DNA of 64,000 nucleotides from Robiginitomaculum sp. (GCA_021647375.1 JAKIUV010000003.1:1-64000), one strand, 5' to 3'. Shown: positions 26,001 through 35,263, counted from the stretch's first letter. Numbers and translations are program-made. Notes: generated by a model from the letters alone, not told the origin.

Positions 26001-26167
26001 GATGCACCGAGCCAGGTTACCTGCACCATTGCACCCGGAAACTCCACATAGGGTTCCATTTCTTTTTCAATGGTGATTAAGCTGAAAATGCCGCCAATCA
26101 AAATAATGACCATCAGCAGATTGGCGGCAACTGTGTTTTCCGCCCACCATTTTATGATTGTGCTCAT
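23042..26167 (-). CDS. RND efflux transporter permease (HAE1/AcrB family)
   Basis: 1041 residues, the usual length for an RND pump with 12 membrane segments and two large periplasmic loops. The first segment is at about residues 13-32. The proton-relay Asp pair is in LGVIVDDAIIVGEA of segment 4. The second half repeats the plan with a matching PLSLMSYLGISAAAGVAVNDNL box. It exports drugs or other toxic compounds by proton exchange. It overlaps the adaptor gene by 4 bases; no outer-membrane channel gene is adjacent. Confidence 0.95.
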   Translation of the reverse strand: MSTIIKWWAENTVAANLLMVIILIGGIFSLITIEKEMEPYVEFPGAMVQVTWLGASPQDIEEQIVVRLEEATSQVKGIDRLWAEAQEGAGFVWVIGKQDIDGAAFVQDIKQRVDSINGFPAAAEPPVVSRFENRSEVIRVAVSGEVDERLLKRTAEKIRREMALLPYVPSVGLFGVRGEEVSIEVSETALKSYGLTLGEVAAAVRATSVNSSSGTVRTGIGNVQLRTRNLADTREEFEQIIIRQTSSGAVVRVSDVATVIDGFEQVNLMATVNGEHTILVQIMSGSNMDIVKMADAVKGYIEKASKDLPPGISMTLWNDNSEVYSGRMHTITSNFSMGLVLVFITLIMFLRFRIAFWVAVGITVAFAGGLAFLPINGVSFNMISTFAFLLVLGVIVDDAIIVGEAIHARTEEGETGLEAAVNGTKMVVKPVIFAVLTTMIFFAPWMFLSGPTKEFTRAISLVVILALTFSLIESLLILPAHLSHLKPVNPKNPLTRFQNRLADSMVWAAHNWYRPVMIFTLRRRYLTAATFVGAMLLSIGLLTNGIVKTSFMPESESDQISITVDLPEGTPYSRTLQVLEKIQVAERALVEEINESTKGEGKLIENWYTRSRDNQVLALVKLVPPETRSLTAKAAADRLRVLMGEIPDAEKIEVNYKDNNNDPAIQYVLNSQNLDALNAAADDLMSKLRSYEGVFNVINDSESSADEVRFELKPGAEALGITQAIIARQVRQGFFGEEVQRLPRDGEDVRVYVRYPRSDRESLDFLGQIRIRANDGREVPLAAVADLRFDKGVSQILRRERQRAVIVSAEVLPERINEIRDTLKEDFFEGFDLRHPDVTRGNIGRAQGEAEFMGELLRFGGIALLVAYFLIAVAFRSYWEPTLILLAAMPFCFTGAIVGHLIMGQPLSLMSYLGISAAAGVAVNDNLVLLDYVHKLRDKGMDGAQALIEAGTKRFRPILLTSLTTFVGLVPLMMERSIQAQWLIPVGIALAFGVLFALFVTLFFVPALYGIGADIKRGSARLFLRRQSESFTANIEHDFAE

Positions 26168-27441
26168 TGTCCCGCCTCCTGCTCACCGGAGATTTGGGCT
26201 TTGTCGTCTGCATCGCTAAAATCCGCCAATTCAATTTTCATGCCCTCAGCTACGCCGCGTATGGGCGATGTAATGACCTGCTCTCCGGACGAAAGCCCAG
26301 CGCTAATCACCACCATGTCTTTGCTGGAGGAGGCAACTTTTACGGTGCGCAGGGACAAGGTTTTGTCATCATTGGCGATATAAACCGTATCAGACCCGCG
26401 CAGAGCTGTGCGCGGCACGACGATACTGTTGACGACTTCGCGCCCGGCAATATGTACATTAACGAACAGACCCGATGCCAACGGAACTCCGTTGTCGGCA
26501 CCTTTACCGTAAGGGTCATGGACTACGGCATAGGCAAAGAGTACGCGCGTTGCCGAATCGTAACTGGAGCTAATCCGGGTGATGCGGCCTTGCCATGTGT
26601 GCGGCTCTCCGGCGACTGTGGCTGATAATTTGACCTCTGGCCCGGGCTTTGCTTTGGTCGACATAAAGCCAATGCCGAGGCCCAGCCTTGCCATATCAAC
26701 ATCCGTAAGCGGTAATTTAACTTCGGCGATGGCGACGCCGTAAACCCGACCGATATTTTGTCCTGCCGAAATGGTATCACCGAGGCTTACGAACCTTTCG
26801 CGCACCCGACCATCAAATGGTGCGTAGACCACCGTGCGGCTTTGTTGCAATTTGGCTTCGCCGAGCTGGGCTTGGGCGGCGGCAAGACGAGCGCGGGCTT
26901 CGGCCATTTGCGGTTCGCGCAGGGTCAGCGCCGAGGCTTTACCCTCACCCAAATCGTCCCAATCGCGCCGCGCAATGTCCGATTCGGATATTTCGCGGGT
27001 AAGCACGGTTTGCGCTTGGGCTACATTCGCGTCGGCCTGTGTGACCCGCAGATCATATTCAGCTGATTCGAGCCTCAGGATAACCTGGCCCTTTGTAAAC
27101 TGGCCACCTTCGAGGAAGTCCGGCGCCAACCAAACAACCCGACCGCCAACCTGTGCAGCCAAATTAATCTCTGTGCGCGGACGAACCTCGCCTTGGGACG
27201 CTACGGATAATTCGACTGAACGGTTCTCCGCAAAGGCTGTAACCACAGGGGTGGCGCTTGGTGGTTCGTTCTTGGTTTCGGCTTTGGGTTTTAATTTGCC
27301 CATGAACATAATACCTGCGGCAGCCGCAAACAGAACAATGAGGGGGAGTGCAAATTTCAAGGCGCGCACCAAAAAGCTTTTTTTGGGACGCTCATAGTGT
27401 TCATTACTTGTATCAGACATTGTATCATTACCGTGTGCCAT
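26164..27441 (-). CDS. RND efflux periplasmic adaptor (membrane fusion protein)
   Basis: 425 residues from an ATG with AGAGGT 6 bases upstream. A basic N-terminus is followed by one membrane segment (about residues 30-50), a lipoyl/hairpin part (INLAAQVGGRVVWL; long helices at about 140-195; VVYAPFDGRVRERFV) and a beta-barrel. It links the inner-membrane pump to an outer-membrane channel. It is the first gene of the two-gene operon, and a candidate operator lies 54 bases upstream of the ATG. Confidence 0.93.
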   Translation of the reverse strand: MAHGNDTMSDTSNEHYERPKKSFLVRALKFALPLIVLFAAAAGIMFMGKLKPKAETKNEPPSATPVVTAFAENRSVELSVASQGEVRPRTEINLAAQVGGRVVWLAPDFLEGGQFTKGQVILRLESAEYDLRVTQADANVAQAQTVLTREISESDIARRDWDDLGEGKASALTLREPQMAEARARLAAAQAQLGEAKLQQSRTVVYAPFDGRVRERFVSLGDTISAGQNIGRVYGVAIAEVKLPLTDVDMARLGLGIGFMSTKAKPGPEVKLSATVAGEPHTWQGRITRISSSYDSATRVLFAYAVVHDPYGKGADNGVPLASGLFVNVHIAGREVVNSIVVPRTALRGSDTVYIANDDKTLSLRTVKVASSSKDMVVISAGLSSGEQVITSPIRGVAEGMKIELADFSDADDKAQISGEQEAGQ

Positions 27442-27494
27442 GTTGACCTCTTTGCTATCTATTTTCTCTAGTCATAACCATTTATTATCGTAAA

Positions 27495-27511
27495 TCAATA
27501 TTTATTATTGA
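27495..27511. promoter_or_regulatory. Candidate operator upstream of the RND operon
   Basis: A perfect inverted repeat TCAATA-TTTAT-TATTGA lies 54 bases upstream of the adaptor start, in an A/T-rich, non-coding stretch. It has the look of a dimeric repressor site (TetR, ArsR or MarR type). No regulator gene is adjacent, so the partner is unknown. A/T-rich palindromes can arise by chance. Confidence 0.4.
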
Positions 27512-27681
27512 AAAACAATAAATAAGCTATGATAAACGAGATGGTATGAACGCATGAAATTGCAGATATTCAAAAATTACGGCGAAATTACAGCCTGATT
27601 CAAACATTATTAAGCACTAACACTCATAGTGGTTTTGATGTTGGATAATTTTACCAGCTTCGTAAAGAAAAGAGACTTCTT

Positions 27682-28158
27682 ATGTACCGTAAAGTATTTT
27701 GTTCATTGGCAATATTGGCGACTGGTTTTGCCGCACCTGCTTTCGCACTCACTGCATCGCAAACAGTGGAGCGCGAAGTTGTCGTGCGCAATGTAGACGG
27801 TAGCCAGACAATTACCCGCGAAGCAGCGGATAAGGTCACGCCGGGCGATAAAGTCATTTATTCTCTCAATTACTATAATGACGCTGCTGAACCCGCTGAG
27901 AATATTGTATTGGTTATGCCAATACCCGGCGAGATCGATTATATTGATGGCAGTGCCGATACCAAACAGGCAATTAGCACCTATTCAGTCGACGATGGTA
28001 AGGTTTTTGCCAAGCGTGACGATTTACGCGTATTACAAGCGGACGGCAGCGAACGTGCGGCGCGGGCTGAGGATATTACCCATATCCGCTGGACGATTAA
28101 GGACGCGGTTGCACCGAAAGCCAGCGGTACACTCTCTTTTAGTGGCCGTTTGCAATAG
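27682..28158 (+). CDS. Secreted DUF11-like protein
   Basis: 158 residues. A Sec signal peptide (about 1-22, ending AFA) is followed by a single Ig-like beta-domain. KVTPGDKVIYSLNYYNDAAEPAENIVLVMPIPGEIDYIDGS is cut here to its key parts: VTPGDKV, YYNDAAEPA and MPIP, the marks of DUF11-type modules that occur as repeats in surface proteins. It is the first of three co-directional secreted genes ending in a giant outer-membrane protein, so it may be a periplasmic or surface partner. Confidence 0.75.
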   Translation: MYRKVFCSLAILATGFAAPAFALTASQTVEREVVVRNVDGSQTITREAADKVTPGDKVIYSLNYYNDAAEPAENIVLVMPIPGEIDYIDGSADTKQAISTYSVDDGKVFAKRDDLRVLQADGSERAARAEDITHIRWTIKDAVAPKASGTLSFSGRLQ

Positions 28159-28333
28159 AACTGCCCAAAATCTGTCCAGTCTGGACGTAGTGTATATTAG
28201 CAAAATCTTATATATAAATACAAAAATATCCACTCAAGCGTCATTTAACCATATTTTTACCATGCTGATAAGAGTGCCCTTAACCATTTTCCCCTAAAAC
28301 CCTCCCATCACTACTAGAAAAAAGGAACGTGGG

Positions 28334-29434
28334 ATGACTAAATTGGGAACAATAACCAAAGGATTGCTGGGAGCTACAGCAATATCTTTATTTACAGCGT
28401 CGAACGCATTTGCGGGCGGAACTGCAGCAGGTACGAACGTACAAAACACATTTACTCTGGATTATCAGGTCTCTGGTACAAGCCAACCAACAATTGACAA
28501 TACAGGAACGCCGACGGAATTTACTGTTGACCGTTTGGTCGATTTGACCGTTGCCAGTAGTGGCGACACGACGGTTGCTCCAGGTGCGACGAACCAGGAA
28601 CTGGTCTTTACCGTTACAAATAATGGTAATGACACGCAGGCATATAGCTTTGCATTGGTCAACGAAGCAGGCGACCAATTTGATACAACGGGTCTGAATA
28701 TCAACTATATTATTGATAACGGCACGGGCGGCGTCTGTGATGCAACAGATCTTGCTGGCACAACAACAGCTTATACGCCGGGTAGCGGTGCAGCTTCGGC
28801 TGACCTTGCTGCTGATGCAGTCATTTGTGTGATTGTAGACGGCGACATTCCGGCAGTTCTTGTTGACGCGGACACGTCGGACATTTCATTGGTATCTGAT
28901 ACGCTTCAACCAACAACAGGTGGTTCGCCGGGTACAGCTGTAGTAGCTGATGCTGGTGGTAATACACTTACTGGTGCTGCTGAAAACGTATTGGCTGACC
29001 TTTCGGGTACAGCCAACGAAGTTGCTAATGCTGGTGATCACTCCGCAACAGGTACATATATCGTAGCGTCTGCCGATTTGACAGCTTCCAAAGCTGTCAC
29101 CGTCTTTACGCAAGATGGTACCGGTTGCACAACTATTCCCGGTACACCGGGCGTTGGCGACCAGTATTCAGTACCAGGCGCATGTGTTGAATATGTGATT
29201 ACAGCCGAAAACACAGGGGCAGTTGCTTCTGCGACCAATATCGCAATTGCTGATGTGTTGCCTGATGAACTTGAATTCATCAATGCAACACCAAGTGGTT
29301 TTAGCGGCGGGACATTTACACAACCTGCTCCAAACACAAATTGCAGTGGCGGTGCATGTACGGTGAGCTTAACTGGTGCGACACTGACAGCTGGATCAAC
29401 AGGTACAATCACAATCCGTGCCTTGGTTCAGTAG
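28334..29434 (+). CDS. Acidic secreted DUF11-like protein with six cysteines
   Basis: 366 residues. A Sec signal peptide (1-27, ending NAFA) precedes a Thr/Asp/Ala/Gly-rich chain with only three Lys/Arg and six Cys after the signal, so it is strongly acidic and may carry three disulfides. The C-terminal part (VEYVITAENTG ... DVLPDELEFI) is a DUF11 module. Composition recalls S-layer and other abundant surface proteins. Codons look uniform and favoured (many GCT, GGT, ACA), suggesting strong expression. A hairpin separates it from the giant gene downstream. Confidence 0.75.
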   Translation: MTKLGTITKGLLGATAISLFTASNAFAGGTAAGTNVQNTFTLDYQVSGTSQPTIDNTGTPTEFTVDRLVDLTVASSGDTTVAPGATNQELVFTVTNNGNDTQAYSFALVNEAGDQFDTTGLNINYIIDNGTGGVCDATDLAGTTTAYTPGSGAASADLAADAVICVIVDGDIPAVLVDADTSDISLVSDTLQPTTGGSPGTAVVADAGGNTLTGAAENVLADLSGTANEVANAGDHSATGTYIVASADLTASKAVTVFTQDGTGCTTIPGTPGVGDQYSVPGACVEYVITAENTGAVASATNIAIADVLPDELEFINATPSGFSGGTFTQPAPNTNCSGGACTVSLTGATLTAGSTGTITIRALVQ

Positions 29435-29450
29435 CTATATAATTTAATTC

Positions 29451-29477
29451 AATCTGCGGCGCAAGTCGTCGCAGATT
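29451..29477 (+). terminator. Hairpin between the acidic protein and giant outer-membrane protein genes
   Basis: AATCTGCG (29451-29458) pairs perfectly with CGCAGATT (29470-29477) around an 11-base loop. It lies 17 bases past the stop codon. No T run follows, only ATAACAAAAAAGC, so it is more likely an mRNA-stabilising or partial stop signal that lets some transcripts continue. Confidence 0.5.
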
Positions 29478-29567
29478 ATAACAAAAAAGCATTTCATGAA
29501 AACCCGGCACCAAGCGTAACCCGTTTGGTGAGCATAGCTAAAAACATGGGTGAAATGTAGGACAAGA

Positions 29568-32500
29568 ATGGTGAGCAGTCGCATCTTAACGTGGGTAAGG
29601 TGTCTGGTATTTGTTGCCTTGGGGCTAATCGTCAGTGTTGGCGGTTTGGCGCAAGCAACAATACTCGGACAAACGGTTACCAATGTTGCCTCCGTCAGTT
29701 ATGACGTGGACGGCGGCGGATCTGTTACTGTGGTTACAAATCCGGCTATTTTTGTTATCTCCGCAGAGCGCACCGATTCCACCATAGATTTTTTTAGATA
29801 CGCCCCCAACGCACCCGAAGCCGTTAATGTTCAGATTAACGGTGCTGACTATTCGCCTCTCGGGCATACCCCCGGCCCCTTTGTTGCTATGCCCGCCCCG
29901 GAACGCACGGCGGGTGTGCCCTTAAATATTAGCACACCCATACCGTTGATCCCAGCGAGTACATATTTTTCTGGTGAACTTATGTTCGTGCGCGTGCGCG
30001 ACCTTGGCCAAAACGGCGACCAAAACCGGATTGAAACAGTCATAATTACGGTTTTAACGGCGGACGGGGACGAAATTTGCTTGCGTTTGTACGAATCCGG
30101 ATTGGACACTGGAGAATTTTGGGCTTGGGTGCCCTCTAGTCGCGACACGACGCCTAAAAATGACCCGGTTCTCACGACGCCTCAAGGGACAACGCTAACG
30201 GCGACTTATATCGATAGCTTTGATGCTACTGAAATTTCCATTGATACGGCTTTGGTTGATCCATATGGCCGGGTTTTCAATGGTGTTACGGGTGATTATG
30301 TGGATAATGCCCGTGTCACGCTGATCGACGCTGTCACTGGGCAGCCCGCGAATGTCTTCGGCATAGACGGGGTTTCTCGTTACCCAAACAGCGTTCTGAC
30401 AGGGCAGGATACAACGGATGCCAGCGGTTTGGTTTACGACATTAGACCCGGTGAATTCCGCTTTCCTCTTGCCCCGGTCGGCGAATATTTTATCCGCGTC
30501 GATCCGCCGCAAGGTTTTAGCTTTGCCTCGTCTTTAACCACTGCCGACTTTACAAATTTGACCAATGCGCCATTCGTTATTGAAACTAACGCGTCTTACG
30601 GACGTAATTTCACCTTAAATAGCTCTGGCCCTCTGAATTTTGATATTCCGCTCGATGCGGAGACCGATTTTGTTATCGCGAAATCATCAGAGCTTCGTGC
30701 TGGCGATATTGGTGACTTTGTCCCCTATACAATTACAGTAGAAAACCGTGGACAGGCAGGCTCGCCCGTCGTTTTGGTCGATAGCTTGCCTCAAGGGTTT
30801 AAATATGTTGCCGGGTCAAGCACACTTGATACGCAGAAAGTAGCGGATCCGGAAATATCAGTAAGTGGCAATAAATTGACATATCGCCCTGGAATTTTAC
30901 GCACAGGCGAAACATTTAAACTGACATATGTTTTGGAAATTGGTGCCGGTGCGGGAACAGGCGAAGCTATCAATGCGGTTGTCGCCTTGGACGGGAATAA
31001 TGCGCCTGTATCCAATGTCGCAAGATATAGCTTAACTTTACGCGAAGATTTACTGCGCTCGACCAGCACATTGATTGGCCGTGTGGCAGAATACGCCTGT
31101 AATGGTGATGAAGACTGGGCAAGAGAAATTGAAAATGGAACGGGTGTAAAAGGCGTCCGTCTCTATATGGAAACGGGCGCTTACGCGATTACGGACGAGG
31201 ACGGGCTGTATAATTTCGGCGGAGTAAAAACCGGAACCCATGTTGTGCAAATTGACACAGAAACCTTGCCTGAGGGTTATGAGGTTATGACCTGTGAGGA
31301 AAGCACCCGTTATGCAGGCAAGCCGTATTCGCAGTTCATAGAAATCCAAGGCGGCGGTCTATGGCGCGCCAACTTCTATCTCAAAAACACAGGCGGGACA
31401 GAAGCCTTAAAACAAGAAGTAGAATTTAATGACCGTACAGAGTATAGAAGTTTTGATGCCGCATGGCTCGACACACAGACACCAGACCTTGAATGGGTCT
31501 ATCCTAGCCCGGTACGCACGCCGTCAACACCATCGGTAAATATCGGTATTAAACACGCACCAGGCCAGAAAATTGACCTGCAAGTTAATGGGCGCTCCGT
31601 CCCGACTGCAAATTTCGAAGCCCGCGATAGCAACAGAACCCGCACGGTCATGATGAGCAGGTGGCGGGGTGTGGACATTCTCGAAGGTCAAAACACATTC
31701 AATATTGCCGTGAAAAATGCCGTAGGTGAAACCATCAAAACCATGACGCGCGATATTCATTATGCAAAAACAATTGCCCGCGCCTATACTTTGCCCGACC
31801 AGTCTAAACTGGTCGCTGATGGTCGCACTACACCTATATTGGCAGTACGGCTCGAAAACGCGGCAGGAAGACCTGTTCACGCAGGACGAATTGCACAAAT
31901 TGATATTGCTGCGCCCTATAGGCTTTACAATAAATCACGCTTGGAGGGGGCGGAGGAGCTTGTGTCGCCAAACTCTGCTCGGGCCAACATTGTTGCGGGC
32001 GCTGACGGCATTGCCCGTATTGAATTGGAGCCAACTCTACAAGCCGGGAAAGTCACTATCATTGTTACATTAGACAATGGCCGAAAATTGGAACTGTTCA
32101 TGTATCTGGAGCCAGAGAAGCGCGACTGGATTATTGTCGGCTTGGCTGAGGGCAGTGTCGCCTATAACAGCCTAAAAAACAAATCTGTCGCATTGGTGGC
32201 GGGTGCTGCCGACGATTTAACCTCCGACGGGCGTGTTGCCTTTTTTGCCAAAGGCTTGATCAAAGGCGACTGGATGCTCACACTGGCAGTGGATACAGAT
32301 AAACGGCGCGGTAATCGTGATGGCGGCTTCAGAACCGAAATTGACCCGAACGCCTATTACACGCTCTATGGTGATCGCTCTTACAATGAATTTGAAGCCG
32401 CCAGCCGTTATCCCGTCTATATTAAGTTGGAAAAAAAGCGTTTTTATGCAATGTTTGGCGACTTTAACACCAATATTACCGAAGGTAAATTGACCCGCTA

Positions 32501-34655
32501 TAATCGTCATTTATCCGGGATTAAATCTGAATATTTGGGGGAAAATTTCCAAGCCATTGCTTACGGAGCCGAGACCAATCAAGGCTTTGCCAAAGACGAA
32601 ATAGCGGCTGACGGCACCAGCGGCCCTTACCGCCTGTCCAACACCTTTGTTTTGGCAAATTCAGAAACCATTACTCTTGAGACCCGTGACCGGGTGCGTG
32701 CAGATGTCATTCTTGAGAGCCGCCGTTTAATCCGGCATTTGGATTATACCTTGGACAATATTACGGGAGAAATAATTTTCCGCTTGCCTGTTGACGTATC
32801 GGATAGTGGTTTTAACCCCAATGTCATTGTGGTGGACTACGAGACTTCTAATGATAGTGAGCGAAATCTGTCTTACGGCGGGCGCATACAGAAGCAAATT
32901 ATGGATGGTCGTGTTCAAATCGGCTCAACCTTTGTCCACGAGGGCGGCAATGGCAATGGTGCGGGGGGCAAAGCCGATATGATCGGTGCTGAAATTATCG
33001 CACAGGTTGGTAAGGGTACAGAGTTCCGCGCAGAGTTTGCCACAAGCCGATCTAAGGTCAATGCGCAAGAGGATTATAAATCTGCCAATGCCTATTTGGC
33101 GGAGATCAACCATACGAGTAAGACGTTAAATGCAGGTGTTTATGTGCGTTCAGAAGAGGCGGGTTTTGGATTGGTACAGCGCAGTACAACAACCAGCGAT
33201 ATTCGCCGCTATGGTGCCAATGTGGATTACAAATTCCAAGAACTTGAAAACAAAGAAACTGGGCGTCGTGGTTCGCGCAATATGTCCGCCAGCATTTACA
33301 AGGTTGATAATTTGGGCACAGGGGATTCGCGCATGTTGTCTGAAATAAGTGTCAACCAAGAAAGCGAAAAATTAAGTGCTTCTCTTGGGCTACGTGCGGT
33401 AAAAGACAAATTCGTAACGGGCAATGACCGCGAGTCTATTCTCGCCTTAGCCAGCGTTCAATATGCTTTGCCTAAACACGGTGCGACTTTCCAAATCAAC
33501 CATGAGCAACCAATTGGCGGGAAAGACACCGTCGGTGATTTTCCGGAGCGCACACGTATATCCGTAACGAAGACCATAACGGAAAAAGCTAGCGTGCGCA
33601 TCAATCATGACATATTGGGCGGTGCCACATCGGCAGGACAAAACACCTCTATCGGTGTGAGCTATACGCCGTGGGCCGGCACAGATCTTTCTTTAGGTTC
33701 GGATATGATAACGTCTGATAGCGGCAGACGCATCGGAGCCACCATTGGCCTTGACCAACAATTGCAACTTTCGCCTAAATGGAGCACATCCTTTGGTCTC
33801 ACCAATAGACGGATATTTGGCAACGGAAATACTATTGAGCAAGTGGCTCCCGATGCCGCTATATCGGCTTTTGAAACCAATGAAGCCTATCTTTCAGCTT
33901 ATGTAGGCGCGGGGTACCGCACCGGGGAAACAAGCATGTCTGCTCGCCTGGAAGTGCGCGATGCCGTGTCCAGCGAAGCCCTTATCGCCAGCGTGGCGGC
34001 TGCCCGCGAGATGTCGGAAAAACTGTCTTTCGCAGGTGCCTTTAGAGCCAATTTTAGAAACCAGGATATAGTTGGCGCTGCGGGCTTGTCCGGTCGTTCG
34101 AGCCGGATTGATGGCCGGATTGGTACCGCTTGGCGTCCGCGCAGTACGGATGAATTGGTCATATTGAACCGCTTTGATGTCAGAGTTGATAATAGTTTAA
34201 CAGGTACCAAGACCACAAAACTGGTTAATAATTTTACGGCCAATACAATGTTGAACGAGCGTTGGCAGCTTGCGGGTAATTACGGCGTGAAATATGTGAA
34301 GACCGATTTTGACGGTACATCCTATAGCGGTTTCTCGCATCTTATCGGCGGCGAAACGCGGTTTGATATAACCGAACGCATTGATATTGGCTTGCACGGC
34401 TCCGTATTGTACGGCGCAAATTCTGATACGCTCAGCTATGCCTACGGGCCGTCCATAGGCATCTCGCCTGTTGACAATGTTTGGCTTAGCCTGGGGTATA
34501 ATGTCGAGGGTTATAAAGACCGGGATTTCTCTGCCGCAGAGTACAGCCAAAAAGGCGCCTATATAAAATTCCGCTTCAAATTTGACCAAAATACGGCGCG
34601 CGGATTATTAGACATGATCTCGCCCAAAAGCGACTTTTCTGCAAAAACAAATTAA
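29568..34655 (+). CDS. Giant outer-membrane protein with DUF11/SdrD-type modules and C-terminal barrel
   Basis: 1695 residues from the ATG at 29568 (AGGAC 5 bases upstream; an in-frame GTG is at 29550). A signal peptide covers about 1-30. Residues 30-360 are beta-rich modules. A DUF11 domain lies at about 364-490 (VIAKSSELRAGDIGDFVPY). An SdrD B-like module follows at about 500-610 (DEDGLYNFGGVKTG). From about 850 on, alternating strands with aromatic ends, and a final strand GAYIKFRFKF close to the C-terminus, suggest an outer-membrane beta-barrel. It may display or anchor the two small upstream proteins. No enzyme motif was seen. Confidence 0.8.
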   Translation: MVSSRILTWVRCLVFVALGLIVSVGGLAQATILGQTVTNVASVSYDVDGGGSVTVVTNPAIFVISAERTDSTIDFFRYAPNAPEAVNVQINGADYSPLGHTPGPFVAMPAPERTAGVPLNISTPIPLIPASTYFSGELMFVRVRDLGQNGDQNRIETVIITVLTADGDEICLRLYESGLDTGEFWAWVPSSRDTTPKNDPVLTTPQGTTLTATYIDSFDATEISIDTALVDPYGRVFNGVTGDYVDNARVTLIDAVTGQPANVFGIDGVSRYPNSVLTGQDTTDASGLVYDIRPGEFRFPLAPVGEYFIRVDPPQGFSFASSLTTADFTNLTNAPFVIETNASYGRNFTLNSSGPLNFDIPLDAETDFVIAKSSELRAGDIGDFVPYTITVENRGQAGSPVVLVDSLPQGFKYVAGSSTLDTQKVADPEISVSGNKLTYRPGILRTGETFKLTYVLEIGAGAGTGEAINAVVALDGNNAPVSNVARYSLTLREDLLRSTSTLIGRVAEYACNGDEDWAREIENGTGVKGVRLYMETGAYAITDEDGLYNFGGVKTGTHVVQIDTETLPEGYEVMTCEESTRYAGKPYSQFIEIQGGGLWRANFYLKNTGGTEALKQEVEFNDRTEYRSFDAAWLDTQTPDLEWVYPSPVRTPSTPSVNIGIKHAPGQKIDLQVNGRSVPTANFEARDSNRTRTVMMSRWRGVDILEGQNTFNIAVKNAVGETIKTMTRDIHYAKTIARAYTLPDQSKLVADGRTTPILAVRLENAAGRPVHAGRIAQIDIAAPYRLYNKSRLEGAEELVSPNSARANIVAGADGIARIELEPTLQAGKVTIIVTLDNGRKLELFMYLEPEKRDWIIVGLAEGSVAYNSLKNKSVALVAGAADDLTSDGRVAFFAKGLIKGDWMLTLAVDTDKRRGNRDGGFRTEIDPNAYYTLYGDRSYNEFEAASRYPVYIKLEKKRFYAMFGDFNTNITEGKLTRYNRHLSGIKSEYLGENFQAIAYGAETNQGFAKDEIAADGTSGPYRLSNTFVLANSETITLETRDRVRADVILESRRLIRHLDYTLDNITGEIIFRLPVDVSDSGFNPNVIVVDYETSNDSERNLSYGGRIQKQIMDGRVQIGSTFVHEGGNGNGAGGKADMIGAEIIAQVGKGTEFRAEFATSRSKVNAQEDYKSANAYLAEINHTSKTLNAGVYVRSEEAGFGLVQRSTTTSDIRRYGANVDYKFQELENKETGRRGSRNMSASIYKVDNLGTGDSRMLSEISVNQESEKLSASLGLRAVKDKFVTGNDRESILALASVQYALPKHGATFQINHEQPIGGKDTVGDFPERTRISVTKTITEKASVRINHDILGGATSAGQNTSIGVSYTPWAGTDLSLGSDMITSDSGRRIGATIGLDQQLQLSPKWSTSFGLTNRRIFGNGNTIEQVAPDAAISAFETNEAYLSAYVGAGYRTGETSMSARLEVRDAVSSEALIASVAAAREMSEKLSFAGAFRANFRNQDIVGAAGLSGRSSRIDGRIGTAWRPRSTDELVILNRFDVRVDNSLTGTKTTKLVNNFTANTMLNERWQLAGNYGVKYVKTDFDGTSYSGFSHLIGGETRFDITERIDIGLHGSVLYGANSDTLSYAYGPSIGISPVDNVWLSLGYNVEGYKDRDFSAAEYSQKGAYIKFRFKFDQNTARGLLDMISPKSDFSAKTN

Positions 34656-34690
34656 GGGTTGTGCGGAAAATATTTAGACCCTTTTTTATA

Positions 34691-35230
34691 TCATACCTCC
34701 AAACCCAACCGCTCGCGAACTCGCATGATAAATGCTTTTTGCTCGGGGTTTGCTTCGCCGTCGGCTTGGGATATTTTGCCCAACATGTCCGATAAATCGT
34801 CTGCTTCGGCTCGGTTAATCGCTTTGGATAATATATTGGTCATAGGTGCCAGCACTGTATCAGGCTGGACGAAGTCTTTCACGGCCCAGCGCATTTGCGT
34901 CGATAACTCGTCTGCCTCTACCGCCGATATTTTCATATAGGACTTCAAGGTTGAAATAATGCGACTAGTCGAGGCACCGCTGATCAGGCCATCATGGGCG
35001 GCGGCGTAATCAGACAGTTTGGCAACACTGACCATAAGAATGGTTGCTGCTTCCATGGGGTTGTCGATTAAATCAATACCGCGCTTGGAGGCATTGTTTT
35101 TAAAGCGCATACGGCGCGGCATATTGCGCAAAGTACTGGCCGCATTCGCCACATCTCTGGCACCGCGCGCCGCCCGGCTGATCCAAAATATGGCACTGGC
35201 GACGGCAATAATAATCCCGATTATGTGCAT
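34691..35230 (-). CDS. Conserved hypothetical protein, possibly TerB-like
   Basis: 179 residues from the ATG at 35230, chosen because AAGGA lies upstream within a longer GTG-started frame. A hydrophobic N-terminus (MHIIGIIIAVASAIFW) could be a membrane anchor. The rest is helical, with acidic turns (SQADGEANPEQKAFIMRVRERLG) that recall TerB-type domains. Function is not known. It follows the extensin-like gene on the same strand. Confidence 0.6.
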   Translation of the reverse strand: MHIIGIIIAVASAIFWISRAARGARDVANAASTLRNMPRRMRFKNNASKRGIDLIDNPMEAATILMVSVAKLSDYAAAHDGLISGASTSRIISTLKSYMKISAVEADELSTQMRWAVKDFVQPDTVLAPMTNILSKAINRAEADDLSDMLGKISQADGEANPEQKAFIMRVRERLGLEV

Positions 35231-35263
35231 AGCATTTTCCTTTGCTGGCACTATAGGCGGTTT

